A stretch of DNA of 64,000 nucleotides from contig CBDBIG010000005.1 in the NCBI GenBank assembly GCA_965205845.1, positions 682,001-746,000 on the forward strand, in the 5' to 3' direction. Under the pieces are notes generated by a model. It was not told the DNA's origin, made no database searches, and worked only from the letters and a program-made list of their open reading frames with translations. Of the stretch, positions 9,081 to 17,217 are shown in pieces (position 1 is the first letter of the stretch; every line of letters begins with the position of its first letter). The stretch is from CBDBIG01 sp965205845 [NCBI: bacterium] (lineage in GTDB: Bacteria; SAR324). The position numbers and the translations under genes are program-made.

Positions 9081-10487
9081 ATGCCCATTTTTACCCATCA
9101 GCAAAAATTGCCCGTTTGCGCCAAAACAGCCTACGCATGGTGTACCCGCCAAGGGGCGTTGCATCGCTTAAATCCACCTTTTCTACCCACCAAAGTACTA
9201 AGCACAAGCCATGGGGTGCATGCAGGGGCAAGTGCCATGGTTCAGTTGCGCTTGGGACCTTTTAAAAAAATTTGGCATGCCTGCCACGAAACCCCAAACC
9301 CACCCCATACCTTTATTGATGCCCAAGTCAGCGGCCCATTTCGCCGTTGGCGCCATGAACACCACTTTATCGATCAAGCAGACGGTCGGTGCGTGATGGA
9401 AGATGTTGTAGACTGGGAGGCACCGCTGGGAGCATTGGGGCGTTTTTTTGGCCAAAATTTCATTATAAATGCGTTGAAGCGTGTATTTGCATGGCGCGGG
9501 GTGATGATGGCAAACGACCTGCAGCGTCACGAGGCATTTTCCAAAAAAGCGCGTCTGCGTGTCGCCATCTCTGGGTCAAGGGGCATGGTGGGTCGTGCCC
9601 TTTGCGCCATGCTCTCTGCGGGTGGGTATGGTGTTGTGCCTTTGGTGAGGCACAAACCTTCTCGAGGGGAGATGGGTTGGGATGCCGTCCAAGGCGTTTA
9701 CCCTGTTAGGGATCTGCAAAATATTGATGCCGTGATTCACTTGGCGGGAGAAAACATTGCGAAAGGCCGTTGGAACGCAGAGCGCAAGCGAGCCATTTAC
9801 GCGAGTCGCGTTCAAAGCACGCGAGCTATTGGTCAATCCTTGATACGAGCATGGGGGGGCAACACCCAACACAAACCGTTTTTGTGCGCTTCGGCAATTG
9901 GTTTTTATGGAGATCGGGGCGATGCTATACTGGATGAAAATACCATGGCAGGGGAGGGTTTTTTAAGCCAGGTGGTCCAAGACTGGGAAAATGCCTGCCA
10001 GCCTGTAGCAGATGCGGGCATTCGCGTGGTTAATTTGCGCTTGGGGGTGGTCCTCAGCGCGGCAGGCGGTGCGCTGCAAAAAATGCTTCTCCCTTTTCAA
10101 ATGGGGCTGGGCGGCCCTCTTGGGCATGGTAGGCAGTGGTTTAGTTGGGTTGGTTTAGAAGACGTACTTGGGGCCATTTTGTTTAGCTTACATACCCCAA
10201 GCATCCAAGGCCCCGTCAACGTAACCGCGCCAAACCCTTTAAGCATGCAAGCCTTTGCCAGCCACTTAGGCAAGGTGTTGCGCCGCCCTGCGAAACTGGC
10301 CGTACCCGCATGGGCCTTACGCTTGGCCATGGGTGAAATGGCGCAGCCGTTGCTTATGGCAAGCCAGCGCGTTCAACCACGACACCTGATCGAAAGTGGG
10401 TTTTCATTTTTGCAGCCCCATGTTCATCAAGCATTATGCTTTGCCCTGGGGCAATTATCTCGTTTGAACCGTGGGCATTGTGACTAA
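9081..10487 (+). CDS. SRPBCC (cyclase-like) domain fused to TIGR01777-type NAD-dependent epimerase
   Basis: A 468-residue two-part protein. Residues 1-150 form a ligand-binding SRPBCC domain, starting MPIFTHQQKLPV and including ALHRLNPPF and FIDAQVSGPFRRWRHEHHF. Residues about 158-450 are an extended SDR epimerase of the TIGR01777/YfcH family, with the nucleotide loop SGSRGMVG, HLAGENIAKGRW, ASAIGFYGDRGD (active-site Tyr region) and a C-terminal DUF1731-like segment (HLIESGFSF). The fusion is known in several phyla; a role in cell-envelope or lipid-linked chemistry has been suggested for relatives but is not established. The 9081 start is chosen because homologous fusions begin with this motif. 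Its 3' end is duplicated immediately downstream. Confidence 0.85.
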   Translation: MPIFTHQQKLPVCAKTAYAWCTRQGALHRLNPPFLPTKVLSTSHGVHAGASAMVQLRLGPFKKIWHACHETPNPPHTFIDAQVSGPFRRWRHEHHFIDQADGRCVMEDVVDWEAPLGALGRFFGQNFIINALKRVFAWRGVMMANDLQRHEAFSKKARLRVAISGSRGMVGRALCAMLSAGGYGVVPLVRHKPSRGEMGWDAVQGVYPVRDLQNIDAVIHLAGENIAKGRWNAERKRAIYASRVQSTRAIGQSLIRAWGGNTQHKPFLCASAIGFYGDRGDAILDENTMAGEGFLSQVVQDWENACQPVADAGIRVVNLRLGVVLSAAGGALQKMLLPFQMGLGGPLGHGRQWFSWVGLEDVLGAILFSLHTPSIQGPVNVTAPNPLSMQAFASHLGKVLRRPAKLAVPAWALRLAMGEMAQPLLMASQRVQPRHLIESGFSFLQPHVHQALCFALGQLSRLNRGHCD

Positions 10488-10941
10488 AAATGTTGCCCTA
10501 GGCACAGGTCGTTCATGCGCTACTTGTGGGTTGACAATATGTGTGCTGCTAGGGGAGACCTAATCACACCGCCCAGCCTGGCAGTCGTGCTAGCCGAGCA
10601 CGTGTGGGTAGTGCCCTGCGAAACTGGCCGTACCCGCATGGGCCTTACGCTTGGCCATGGGTGAAATGGCGCAGCCGTTGCTTATATGGCGGCAAGCCAG
10701 CGCGTTCAACCACGACACCTGATCGAAAGTGGGTTTTCATTTTTGCAGCCCCATGTTCATCAAGCATTATGCTTTGCCCTGGGGCAATTATCTCGTTTGA
10801 ACCGTGGGCATTGTGACTAAAAATGTTGCCCTAGGCACAGGTCGTTCATGCGCTACTTGTGGGTTGACAATATGTGTGCTGCTAGGGGAGACCTAATCAC
10901 ACCGCCCAGCCTGGCAGTCGTGCTAGCTGAGCACGTGTGGG
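10285..10941 (+). repeat. Tandem duplication of the epimerase 3' end (two copies of about 325 bp)
   Basis: Copy 1 (10285-10608) covers the last 68 codons of the epimerase, its stop and about 120 bases downstream. Copy 2 (10613-10941) repeats this almost perfectly: one 5-base insertion near 10687 and one C-to-T change near 10927 are visible. The copies are separated by four bases. Copy 2 has no start and, after the 5-base insertion, is out of frame; it is a remnant, not a gene. The near identity implies a recent event. Confidence 0.95.
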
Positions 10942-11178
10942 CACTTACCACGGTTGGCCAAAGGGGGTGGTGTGAGCCCGTGGTGTTATCACCATTTAAG
11001 TCAGAGGAGAGCGCACTCGAAATTTTTGCAAGCAGCAATTTCTAGGTTTCGAGGCAACATCGACCCCATGTGCATCCTTTTACTTTACACATCGACCCCC
11101 GACCGTCCTCGCCAACGCCAAGGTTTTGGGGGGTTTTGGCGTTTGCCCCTTCCCCCTCACAAACTCGAAGCGAATGGA
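10942..11178. other. Intergenic region downstream of the duplication, with weak hairpin before the lysS end
   Basis: A short open frame beginning in copy 2 (10848-11045, 65 codons) runs into this unique DNA but has no recognisable product. An 8-bp inverted repeat (AACGCCAA 11114-11121 with TTGGCGTT 11136-11143) lies just beyond the lysS stop; without a U-run it is only a weak terminator candidate. Confidence 0.4.
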
Positions 11179-12765
11179 TTACCGCTCAGGACGCATGGTG
11201 GGGAACAAAATTACATCGCGAATCGAGGGCTTGTTGGTGAGCAGCATGATCATGCGATCGATTCCCAACCCCACCCCACCCATGGGTGGCATGCCATATT
11301 CCATGGCTTGCACAAAATCTTCATCGTAAGGATGCGCTTCTAAATCGCCCTCTTTCAGCCTTGCCGCTTGTTGCTCAAACAATTCGCGTTGCTCGAGGGG
11401 GTTGTTTATTTCGGTATAAGCATTGCCAATTTCCCAACCGCACAGATAGGGCTCAAAGCGCTCCACAAAATTGGGTTTTTCAGGAATGCGTTTGGCAAAG
11501 GGGGTGGTTTCACGCGGAAATTCGGTGATGAAAGTGGGTTGAATGAGTCGCTGCTCGCACAGGTTTTCAAAGAAGGAGGCAAGGGCCAAGCCGCGCGTCC
11601 ATGCGCCTTCTATCTTCCAGCCTTCCTTTTGCATGCGCTGTTTTATGGCATCATCGCTTAGTGTATCAAAGTCCACTTTGCCTAAGGTTTGCACCGCTTC
11701 GAGCATGGTCATGCGCTTCCAAGGGGGGGTAAGGTCGAGGGTGTTGCCTTGAAACGTAATGACCAAATCCGAATGAATGGCCTTGCAACAGATCGCATAA
11801 ATTTGCTCCACATGCTCCATCATCAGCAAGTAGTCGCCATAGGCTTGGTAAAACTCAATCATGGTAAACTCGGGGTTGTGCGAGCGGTCAATGCCTTCAT
11901 TACGAAAATCTTTACCAATTTCAAACACCCGATCAAAGCCACCACCCACCAAACGCTTTAGGTGGAGTTCGGTGGCAATGCGAAGGTATAATGGCGTGTT
12001 GAGCGCATTGTGATGCGTATGAAAAGGCCTGGCTGCGGCCCCTCCGTACAAGCTTTGTAAAATGGGGGTTTCAACCTCCAAAAAACCCTGCTCTACCATA
12101 TAGCGCCTCAAGGCCTGCATCACTTGGGTGCGCTGTTGAAACACGCGCGCACTCTCATCGTTTAGGGCAAGGTCAAGGTAGCGTTTGCGATAGCGCAATT
12201 CGACATCGCTTAAGGCATCGTGTACCACCTGCTTGTCGTCGACCACCTCTTCTTTAACCACAGGCAAAGCGCGTAGGGCCTTGCTCAGCATGGTGAAGGT
12301 GTGTACCCGCAAGGTGAGTTCACCTGTACGGGTGCGCATCATGCTTCCTTCCAAACCTACATAATCGCCCAGATCGCATTGTGCAAAGGCAAACCAGCTC
12401 TCTTCTGGAGATTCATCTTGGCGAAGGTAGAATTGAATGCGCTGCTGCTGCCCTTTTAGATGCCCAAAAGAAGCCTTGCCCATCGTCCGTAAAGCAGACA
12501 ATCGTCCTGCCACCTTAATCGTCTCTTTTTGTTCAAGCAGTGCCATGCCTTGCTGGCATACCTGGGCCACCGTGTGGCTAGGTCTGTAGCGCAAAGGGTA
12601 AGGTTGAATACCGCGTTGGGTGAGGGTTTTTAATTTTTGTAAGCGCACTTGTTGAGATAATATTCCAGCGGTGTTATCTGCGCTTTGCGGTGCTGTTGCG
12701 TTAGGTACCATGCGAGCAGTTTTTTTGATGGATGCGGTTAAAGAAGGAGGATTTGTTTTTTTCAT
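11179..12765 (-). CDS. lysS: Lysyl-tRNA synthetase, class II
   Basis: A 528-residue cytoplasmic enzyme charging tRNA-Lys. After a variable N-terminal tail (about 35 residues) the OB-fold anticodon-binding domain covers roughly residues 60-180 (KVAGRLSALRTMGKASF). The class II catalytic core shows motif 1 (FLEVETPILQSLYGGAAARPF), motif 2 (FRNEGIDRSHNPEFTMIE) and motif 3 (GVGLGIDRMIMLLTN, followed by IRDVILFPTMR). Length is close to the usual 490-510 plus the tail. The class II type differs from the class I LysRS known in some spirochaetes such as Borrelia. A start at Met19 is possible; no strong ribosome site is visible at either. Confidence 0.96.
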   Translation of the reverse strand: MKKTNPPSLTASIKKTARMVPNATAPQSADNTAGILSQQVRLQKLKTLTQRGIQPYPLRYRPSHTVAQVCQQGMALLEQKETIKVAGRLSALRTMGKASFGHLKGQQQRIQFYLRQDESPEESWFAFAQCDLGDYVGLEGSMMRTRTGELTLRVHTFTMLSKALRALPVVKEEVVDDKQVVHDALSDVELRYRKRYLDLALNDESARVFQQRTQVMQALRRYMVEQGFLEVETPILQSLYGGAAARPFHTHHNALNTPLYLRIATELHLKRLVGGGFDRVFEIGKDFRNEGIDRSHNPEFTMIEFYQAYGDYLLMMEHVEQIYAICCKAIHSDLVITFQGNTLDLTPPWKRMTMLEAVQTLGKVDFDTLSDDAIKQRMQKEGWKIEGAWTRGLALASFFENLCEQRLIQPTFITEFPRETTPFAKRIPEKPNFVERFEPYLCGWEIGNAYTEINNPLEQRELFEQQAARLKEGDLEAHPYDEDFVQAMEYGMPPMGGVGLGIDRMIMLLTNKPSIRDVILFPTMRPER

Positions 12766-13155
12766 CGACCAAGTTTATAAAAGGTTTATGAAGAAAGGGT
12801 TATGCGTTATGAGGAAGTGAGGGGTTTGAAGAGGAATCCGGGGGCAAACGGGAGAGGGACGTTACCACAGCCTGCAACGGGTATGGTTAGAGCCAAAAAG
12901 GCTGTGAAACCATCCCACAAAACCTTCCTTTTTTATGGACGCATGCGACACAACCTTAGGCTTATACACCCAAAATCGTTCGGGCGTAAACTTGCCACCA
13001 GCCAAGCATATAGTATTTTATTCTTTGCTTAAAATGGTCTATGATGGGTTCTCGTCGGGACGTGACAAAAATCTTACGCAAGCCATCCATTGTTCTGCCA
13101 TTTCTTCTTGTGGTATCCCTCTTTCGTCCATTCTTTCATTTCTGAAGTCTTCATC
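12766..13155. other. Divergent promoter region between lysS and the glutamate-synthase-like gene
   Basis: About 390 bases with no supported gene. It must hold the promoters of both flanking genes; no operator or riboswitch is recognisable. Confidence 0.4.
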
Positions 13156-14790
13156 ATGCGTATCCTATTTTTTGTTATTTTGGGGCTGGCGGTTGGCGTG
13201 ATTGCCGACACACTCTTTTTCCTTGGAGGGGGGATAGCTACTTTGTGTGGGGCTGGGACCGCCCTGATTTTGTGGATTTTGAGCGATGTTACCCAAAAAG
13301 AGCACACCATTGTGCGCAACTTTCCCATTGTTGGAAATTTTCGCTATTGGCTCGAAGCCATCGGCCCTGAAATTCGCCAATATTTGGTCAATAACAACGA
13401 TGTCGAACGCCCTTTTAGCCGTGATCAGCGCCGTTGGGTATATGCCTCATCCAAAAGGCAGAATAATTACGCGGGCTTTGGTTCGGACAACAATTTTGAT
13501 GAAGCTGAAAATTACCTCATCATTCGCCAGTCACCCTTTCCAGTCGAAGAGCCCCACGAAGGTGACGCGAATTACGATCCTAACTACACCATACCCTGTG
13601 CTAAAATAATGGGTCAATGGCGCAAGCGCCCCAAGGCATTTAGACCCTCCTCGATTGTCAATGTTTCTGCCATGAGCTTTGGCTCACTCAGCCAAAATGC
13701 TGTCATGGCCTTAAATGCTGGGGTCAAGTTGGCGGGTGCCATGCAATGTACAGGGGAGGGAGGGCTCTCACCTTACCACAAGCAAGGTGGTGATTTAATT
13801 TGGCAATTGGGCACCTCTTATTTTGGCTGCCGCACCCCAGAAGGGCGCTTTGATATGTCGCGCTTTAAGGATGTGGTCGCCAGCAACCCTGTGCGGTGTA
13901 TTGAGGTTAAAATTAGCCAAGGTGCCAAGCCAGGCAAGGGTGGCATTTTGCCTGGGTCCAAAGTCACGCCCGAAATTGCAGCCATTCGCGGGATTCCCAT
14001 GGGCAAAGATTGCATCAGCCCTTCGGGCCACCCTGAGTTTCATGATGTTGATGGCATGCTGGATTTTGTGGAAAAGCTCTCTGAGGCTTCAGGTCTGCCC
14101 GTAGGAATTAAAGCAGCCGTGGGGCAAATGTCCTTTTGGCACGACCTTGCCACCCAAATGAAAAAAGGAGATCGCGGTGTCGATTTTATTACCGTTGATG
14201 GTGGAGAAGGTGGCACGGGTGCAGCACCTTTCGTGTTTGCTGACCACGTAGCACTCCCTTTTAGACAGGCCTTTACCCAAGTCTATTCCGTGTTTGCCAA
14301 AAAAGGCCTGCACGAAAAAATTGTGTTTATTGGCTCAGGGCGTTTGGGATTTCCCGAGCAGGTCATTATGTCTATGATGCTGGGCTGCGATATGATTTCG
14401 GTTGCACGCGAAGCGATGCTCGCAATCGGCTGCATCCAAGCACAACGTTGCCATACGGGAGGCTGCCCCACAGGAATTGCCACCCAAAACAAATGGCTAA
14501 TGCGTGGTCTTAATCCCAAGCTCAAAGCGGTCCGCATGGGTAATTATTTGGTAACGTTGCGCAAAGAGGTGCTCCAACTTACCAGGGCTTGCGGTGCGAT
14601 ACACCCTTCTATGCTGCCGGAAGAATCGGTCGAAGTGCTGCTCAATGCAGCAGCAAGCACTGGCATTAATTTAAAGTCATTGTTTAACTACAAAGCCGCC
14701 TGGGGTCATCCTTCCAAAACAGACCAAGTGGAAATGTCGGAAGTGATGCACCAAATAAGCCCCATTGCGCTAAGGTCTCGAGCCAAGTAG
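13156..14790 (+). CDS. FMN-binding glutamate synthase-like protein
   Basis: A 544-residue protein with two N-terminal membrane helices (about residues 1-45) and a large catalytic domain of the glutamate synthase central/FMN type. Visible landmarks are MSFGSLSQNAVMALNAG, CTGEGGLSPYH, AKPGKGGILPG, DGGEGGTGAAP (FMN phosphate site) and GSGRLGFPEQVIMSMMLGCD, then CIQAQRCHTGGCPTG, which carries the cysteines that bind the 3Fe-4S cluster in true GltB. There is no glutaminase domain, so this is the short, stand-alone family of unclear physiological reaction rather than authentic GltB. Met at 13156 is chosen because the hydrophobic helix starts there. It is followed by a palindromic hairpin at 14795. 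Confidence 0.86.
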   Translation: MRILFFVILGLAVGVIADTLFFLGGGIATLCGAGTALILWILSDVTQKEHTIVRNFPIVGNFRYWLEAIGPEIRQYLVNNNDVERPFSRDQRRWVYASSKRQNNYAGFGSDNNFDEAENYLIIRQSPFPVEEPHEGDANYDPNYTIPCAKIMGQWRKRPKAFRPSSIVNVSAMSFGSLSQNAVMALNAGVKLAGAMQCTGEGGLSPYHKQGGDLIWQLGTSYFGCRTPEGRFDMSRFKDVVASNPVRCIEVKISQGAKPGKGGILPGSKVTPEIAAIRGIPMGKDCISPSGHPEFHDVDGMLDFVEKLSEASGLPVGIKAAVGQMSFWHDLATQMKKGDRGVDFITVDGGEGGTGAAPFVFADHVALPFRQAFTQVYSVFAKKGLHEKIVFIGSGRLGFPEQVIMSMMLGCDMISVAREAMLAIGCIQAQRCHTGGCPTGIATQNKWLMRGLNPKLKAVRMGNYLVTLRKEVLQLTRACGAIHPSMLPEESVEVLLNAAASTGINLKSLFNYKAAWGHPSKTDQVEMSEVMHQISPIALRSRAK

Positions 14791-14794
14791 ACTT

Positions 14795-14811
14795 AAACCC
14801 GCGGGTTTTGT
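14795..14811 (+). terminator. Possible terminator after the glutamate-synthase-like gene
   Basis: A 14-base perfect palindrome AAACCCGCGGGTTT five bases after the stop codon, followed by a T. Short stem and very short U-run, so only moderately convincing. Confidence 0.4.
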
Positions 14812-14930
14812 TCTTGCCTATTTTTTGGATCTAAAATCCATAAAGGTTTTTTCGCGTATCAGCAGCGATGCCATGGTCTATTAAGGTCATGGGGACTTTA
14901 TCACATACGGTTAAGGTGGTTTTTATAAGG

Positions 14931-16160
14931 ATGCGCATACGTAGCGAAAAATGGATGTTTCCAGGTGCTAATGGGCTAAAATTGGCGGGGCGTTTGGACC
15001 TTCCCGAAGGGACACCCAAAGCCCACGCCTTGTTTTCCCATTGCTTTACTTGTTCGAAAGATGTTTTTGCAGCCTCACGCATTGCAGCGGCTTTAACCGA
15101 GCGCGGTTTTGCGGTGCTGCGCTTTGACTTTAGCGGTCTTGGTGCCAGTGAGGGCGACTTTGCCAACAGCAACTTTTCTTCCAATACCCAAGATTTGGTG
15201 GCCGCAGCCCATTACATGGCCCAGCAAGGGCGCAGGCCTGACATCATGATAGGACATTCCCTTGGCGGTGCAGCAACCCTTGCTGCTGCTGGATTGGTGG
15301 AAAGTTGCCGGGCAGTGGTAACCGTGGGTGCACCTGCTGGTCCCGAACATGTGTTACATTTGTTTGGAGATTCTTTAGACGAAATTAACCGCAAAGGCAG
15401 TGCTAAAGTAACCATTGCGGGGCGTGAATTTGAGGTAAAAAAACAGTTTGTCGAAGATGTTTCCCACGTCTCTTTGTCCAAGAAAATTGGCACTTTGCGC
15501 AAGCCGTTACTGGTGATGCACAGCCCTGTCGACAACACGGTAAACGTTGACAATGCTGCCATGATTTTTGGTTATGCCAAACATCCCAAAACCTTTTGCT
15601 CGTTGGATGATGCAGACCATTTGTTAAGCCGCAAGGCCGATGCCGTGTATGTAGCTGACGTGCTCGCTTCGTGGAGCAGCCGTTACCTAAAAAGTAGGCA
15701 AGAAGCCGTGCTGCCCCCTAAGCCTAAAGGCGATTTTGTCTCGGTGAGCGAGACTGGAGACGGGCCTTTTGCCCAGGCAATTTTGGCCGGGGGACACCCC
15801 CTATGGGCCGATGAACCCCCTAATTTTGGTGGGCATGACACCGGCCCATCACCTTACCAGTTGGTTTCTGCGGGGTTGGGTGCTTGTACTGCCATGACCT
15901 TACGCATGGTTGCCGATCGCAAAAAATGGCCTTTAGAAAAAGTGTCTGTAAACATTGCCCATCAAAAAATACATGCTCAAGATTGCCAAGATTGCGAAAG
16001 CACCCAAACGGCGAAAATAGACCAGTTTAGCCGGAGCATTACGTTAAAAGGCAACCTAAGCAAAGAGCAAAAACAAGCACTGCTTGAAATTGCGGACAAA
16101 TGCCCTGTACACCGCACCTTACAGCAAGAGGTACAGGTTAAAACCGCGCTTACAACTTAA
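14931..16160 (+). CDS. Alpha/beta hydrolase fused to OsmC-like domain
   Basis: A 409-residue bifunctional protein. The N-terminal half is an alpha/beta hydrolase: HCFTCSKD, FDFSGLGASEGDF, nucleophile elbow GHSLGGAA, a charge-relay Asp in HSPVDNTV and the catalytic His in DDADHLL. The C-terminal 130 residues are an OsmC-like peroxiredoxin domain with one cysteine in GLGACTAM and a second in DKCPVHRTL, the spacing typical of the redox-active pair. Such fusions are widespread in bacteria; the substrate (an ester or organic hydroperoxide) is unknown. The start at MRIRSEKWMFPG is chosen because the upstream open residues look unrelated; the preceding AAGG is too close to be ideal. Confidence 0.87.
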   Translation: MRIRSEKWMFPGANGLKLAGRLDLPEGTPKAHALFSHCFTCSKDVFAASRIAAALTERGFAVLRFDFSGLGASEGDFANSNFSSNTQDLVAAAHYMAQQGRRPDIMIGHSLGGAATLAAAGLVESCRAVVTVGAPAGPEHVLHLFGDSLDEINRKGSAKVTIAGREFEVKKQFVEDVSHVSLSKKIGTLRKPLLVMHSPVDNTVNVDNAAMIFGYAKHPKTFCSLDDADHLLSRKADAVYVADVLASWSSRYLKSRQEAVLPPKPKGDFVSVSETGDGPFAQAILAGGHPLWADEPPNFGGHDTGPSPYQLVSAGLGACTAMTLRMVADRKKWPLEKVSVNIAHQKIHAQDCQDCESTQTAKIDQFSRSITLKGNLSKEQKQALLEIADKCPVHRTLQQEVQVKTALTT

Positions 16161-16341
16161 AGCCACCCACCACTTAAGAGCGCTTTAGCAAGAGATGTTT
16201 TCCAAGGAAGGGAGCGCGCATTCTCCCTTTATAGCATGGCTGCCAACGTTGCGCGCATCTTTTGTATGTGGCGTTCGGGGTTGTTTTTACCGCCACACTT
16301 ACCGGTATATCACTCAGGTCACCAGGGCTGGGTATGGAGGC

Positions 16342-17055
16342 ATGGCTTTCGTACTTTGTTTTTTTTTGCTGATGGCTGGAGGGAGCTTTGGGTGGGCAGC
16401 CAATTTACAACCCAGCATTTTGGCTCCACAAATTATTAAGCAAATAACCGCTCTTGATCAAGGCAACACGCATTTTATACATGTTTCTTCTGAAATCGAG
16501 GATGCTCGAAAACCTCGCATAAACCTTGAAAGCTTCCGTTACAGTTTACGCCTAGGCCCCGTACAATGGGTCAACGATATGCAGTTTTTGCTTGAACCCA
16601 AAAAAACGTTTAATCACCTTGAAACGCGCATCAAGTTTCGCGCCCTCGACATTCCTAGCGCACGCACAGCCGTCGCTTTTGGTTTGCTGGGGCGTTTTGT
16701 CGAAAAATCTGAGGAAAGAACTGCGCGCATTGATAACAAAACCAGTTCTCTTTTTTTGGTGGTGAGCAGCGAAGTGTTTCCTTTTGGCAATTGGGGTGGG
16801 ATATTGCTGAATGCCATTTGGGATAACCGTGTGGCGGGATTGGGCACAAAAATCCAAATATTTCGCAATTTGCGCCTGGTATTTGAGCACGATACCTACC
16901 ATGCAGCAAAGAACCTACCCACCTCGAACCATCACCAAAACCCAGGAGTCAATCGTGTGGGCTTGGAGTTTGAGGGTCAAGAGGCTTTTGCTGGACAACT
17001 TGTGTGGAGCGAGGAAGGAAATCGTGCATGGCTTTTACTGGCCTTTTCTTTTTAG
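16342..17055 (+). CDS. Predicted outer-membrane or periplasmic protein of unknown function
   Basis: A 237-residue protein if started at the Met before the hydrophobic stretch AFVLCFFLLMAGGSFGWA, which is a good Sec signal peptide ending near residue 22. The frame is open 49 codons further upstream to 16195, but that part is unlikely as protein. GGAGG lies just before the chosen start, unusually close. The mature part alternates polar and hydrophobic residues in many short strands (for example FRYSLRLGPVQWVNDMQFLL and RTAVAFGLLGRFVEKSEER) and ends in Phe (LLLAFSF), a hallmark of small outer-membrane beta-barrels. No family is recognised; barrel topology is inferred. Confidence 0.6.
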   Translation: MAFVLCFFLLMAGGSFGWAANLQPSILAPQIIKQITALDQGNTHFIHVSSEIEDARKPRINLESFRYSLRLGPVQWVNDMQFLLEPKKTFNHLETRIKFRALDIPSARTAVAFGLLGRFVEKSEERTARIDNKTSSLFLVVSSEVFPFGNWGGILLNAIWDNRVAGLGTKIQIFRNLRLVFEHDTYHAAKNLPTSNHHQNPGVNRVGLEFEGQEAFAGQLVWSEEGNRAWLLLAFSF

Positions 17056-17217
17056 AAAAAACCTGCCTATTTTGCGCACCCCCAAGCATAAGCCACCTTT
17101 ATTGCCAAGGCACTTCTTCTGGCTGCAGCAATATGCTAAGCTGCGCAGCCCGTGGTTTCCAATTTTAAAAGCAATCAAGCCCCCCACTTTAAAGCACTGT
17201 AAGCTTTGCCTATCCCC

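Noticed and set aside
10613-10816. A second epimerase gene in the duplicated block
   Set aside because: Only the last 68 codons are copied, without a start, and a 5-base insertion breaks the frame.
11114-11143. Strong terminator for lysS
   Set aside because: The inverted repeat is short with a 14-base loop and no U-run on the relevant strand.
13156-14790. Authentic glutamate synthase large subunit (gltB)
   Set aside because: The glutaminase domain and other GltB domains are missing and two membrane helices precede the FMN domain; kept as a glutamate-synthase-like protein.
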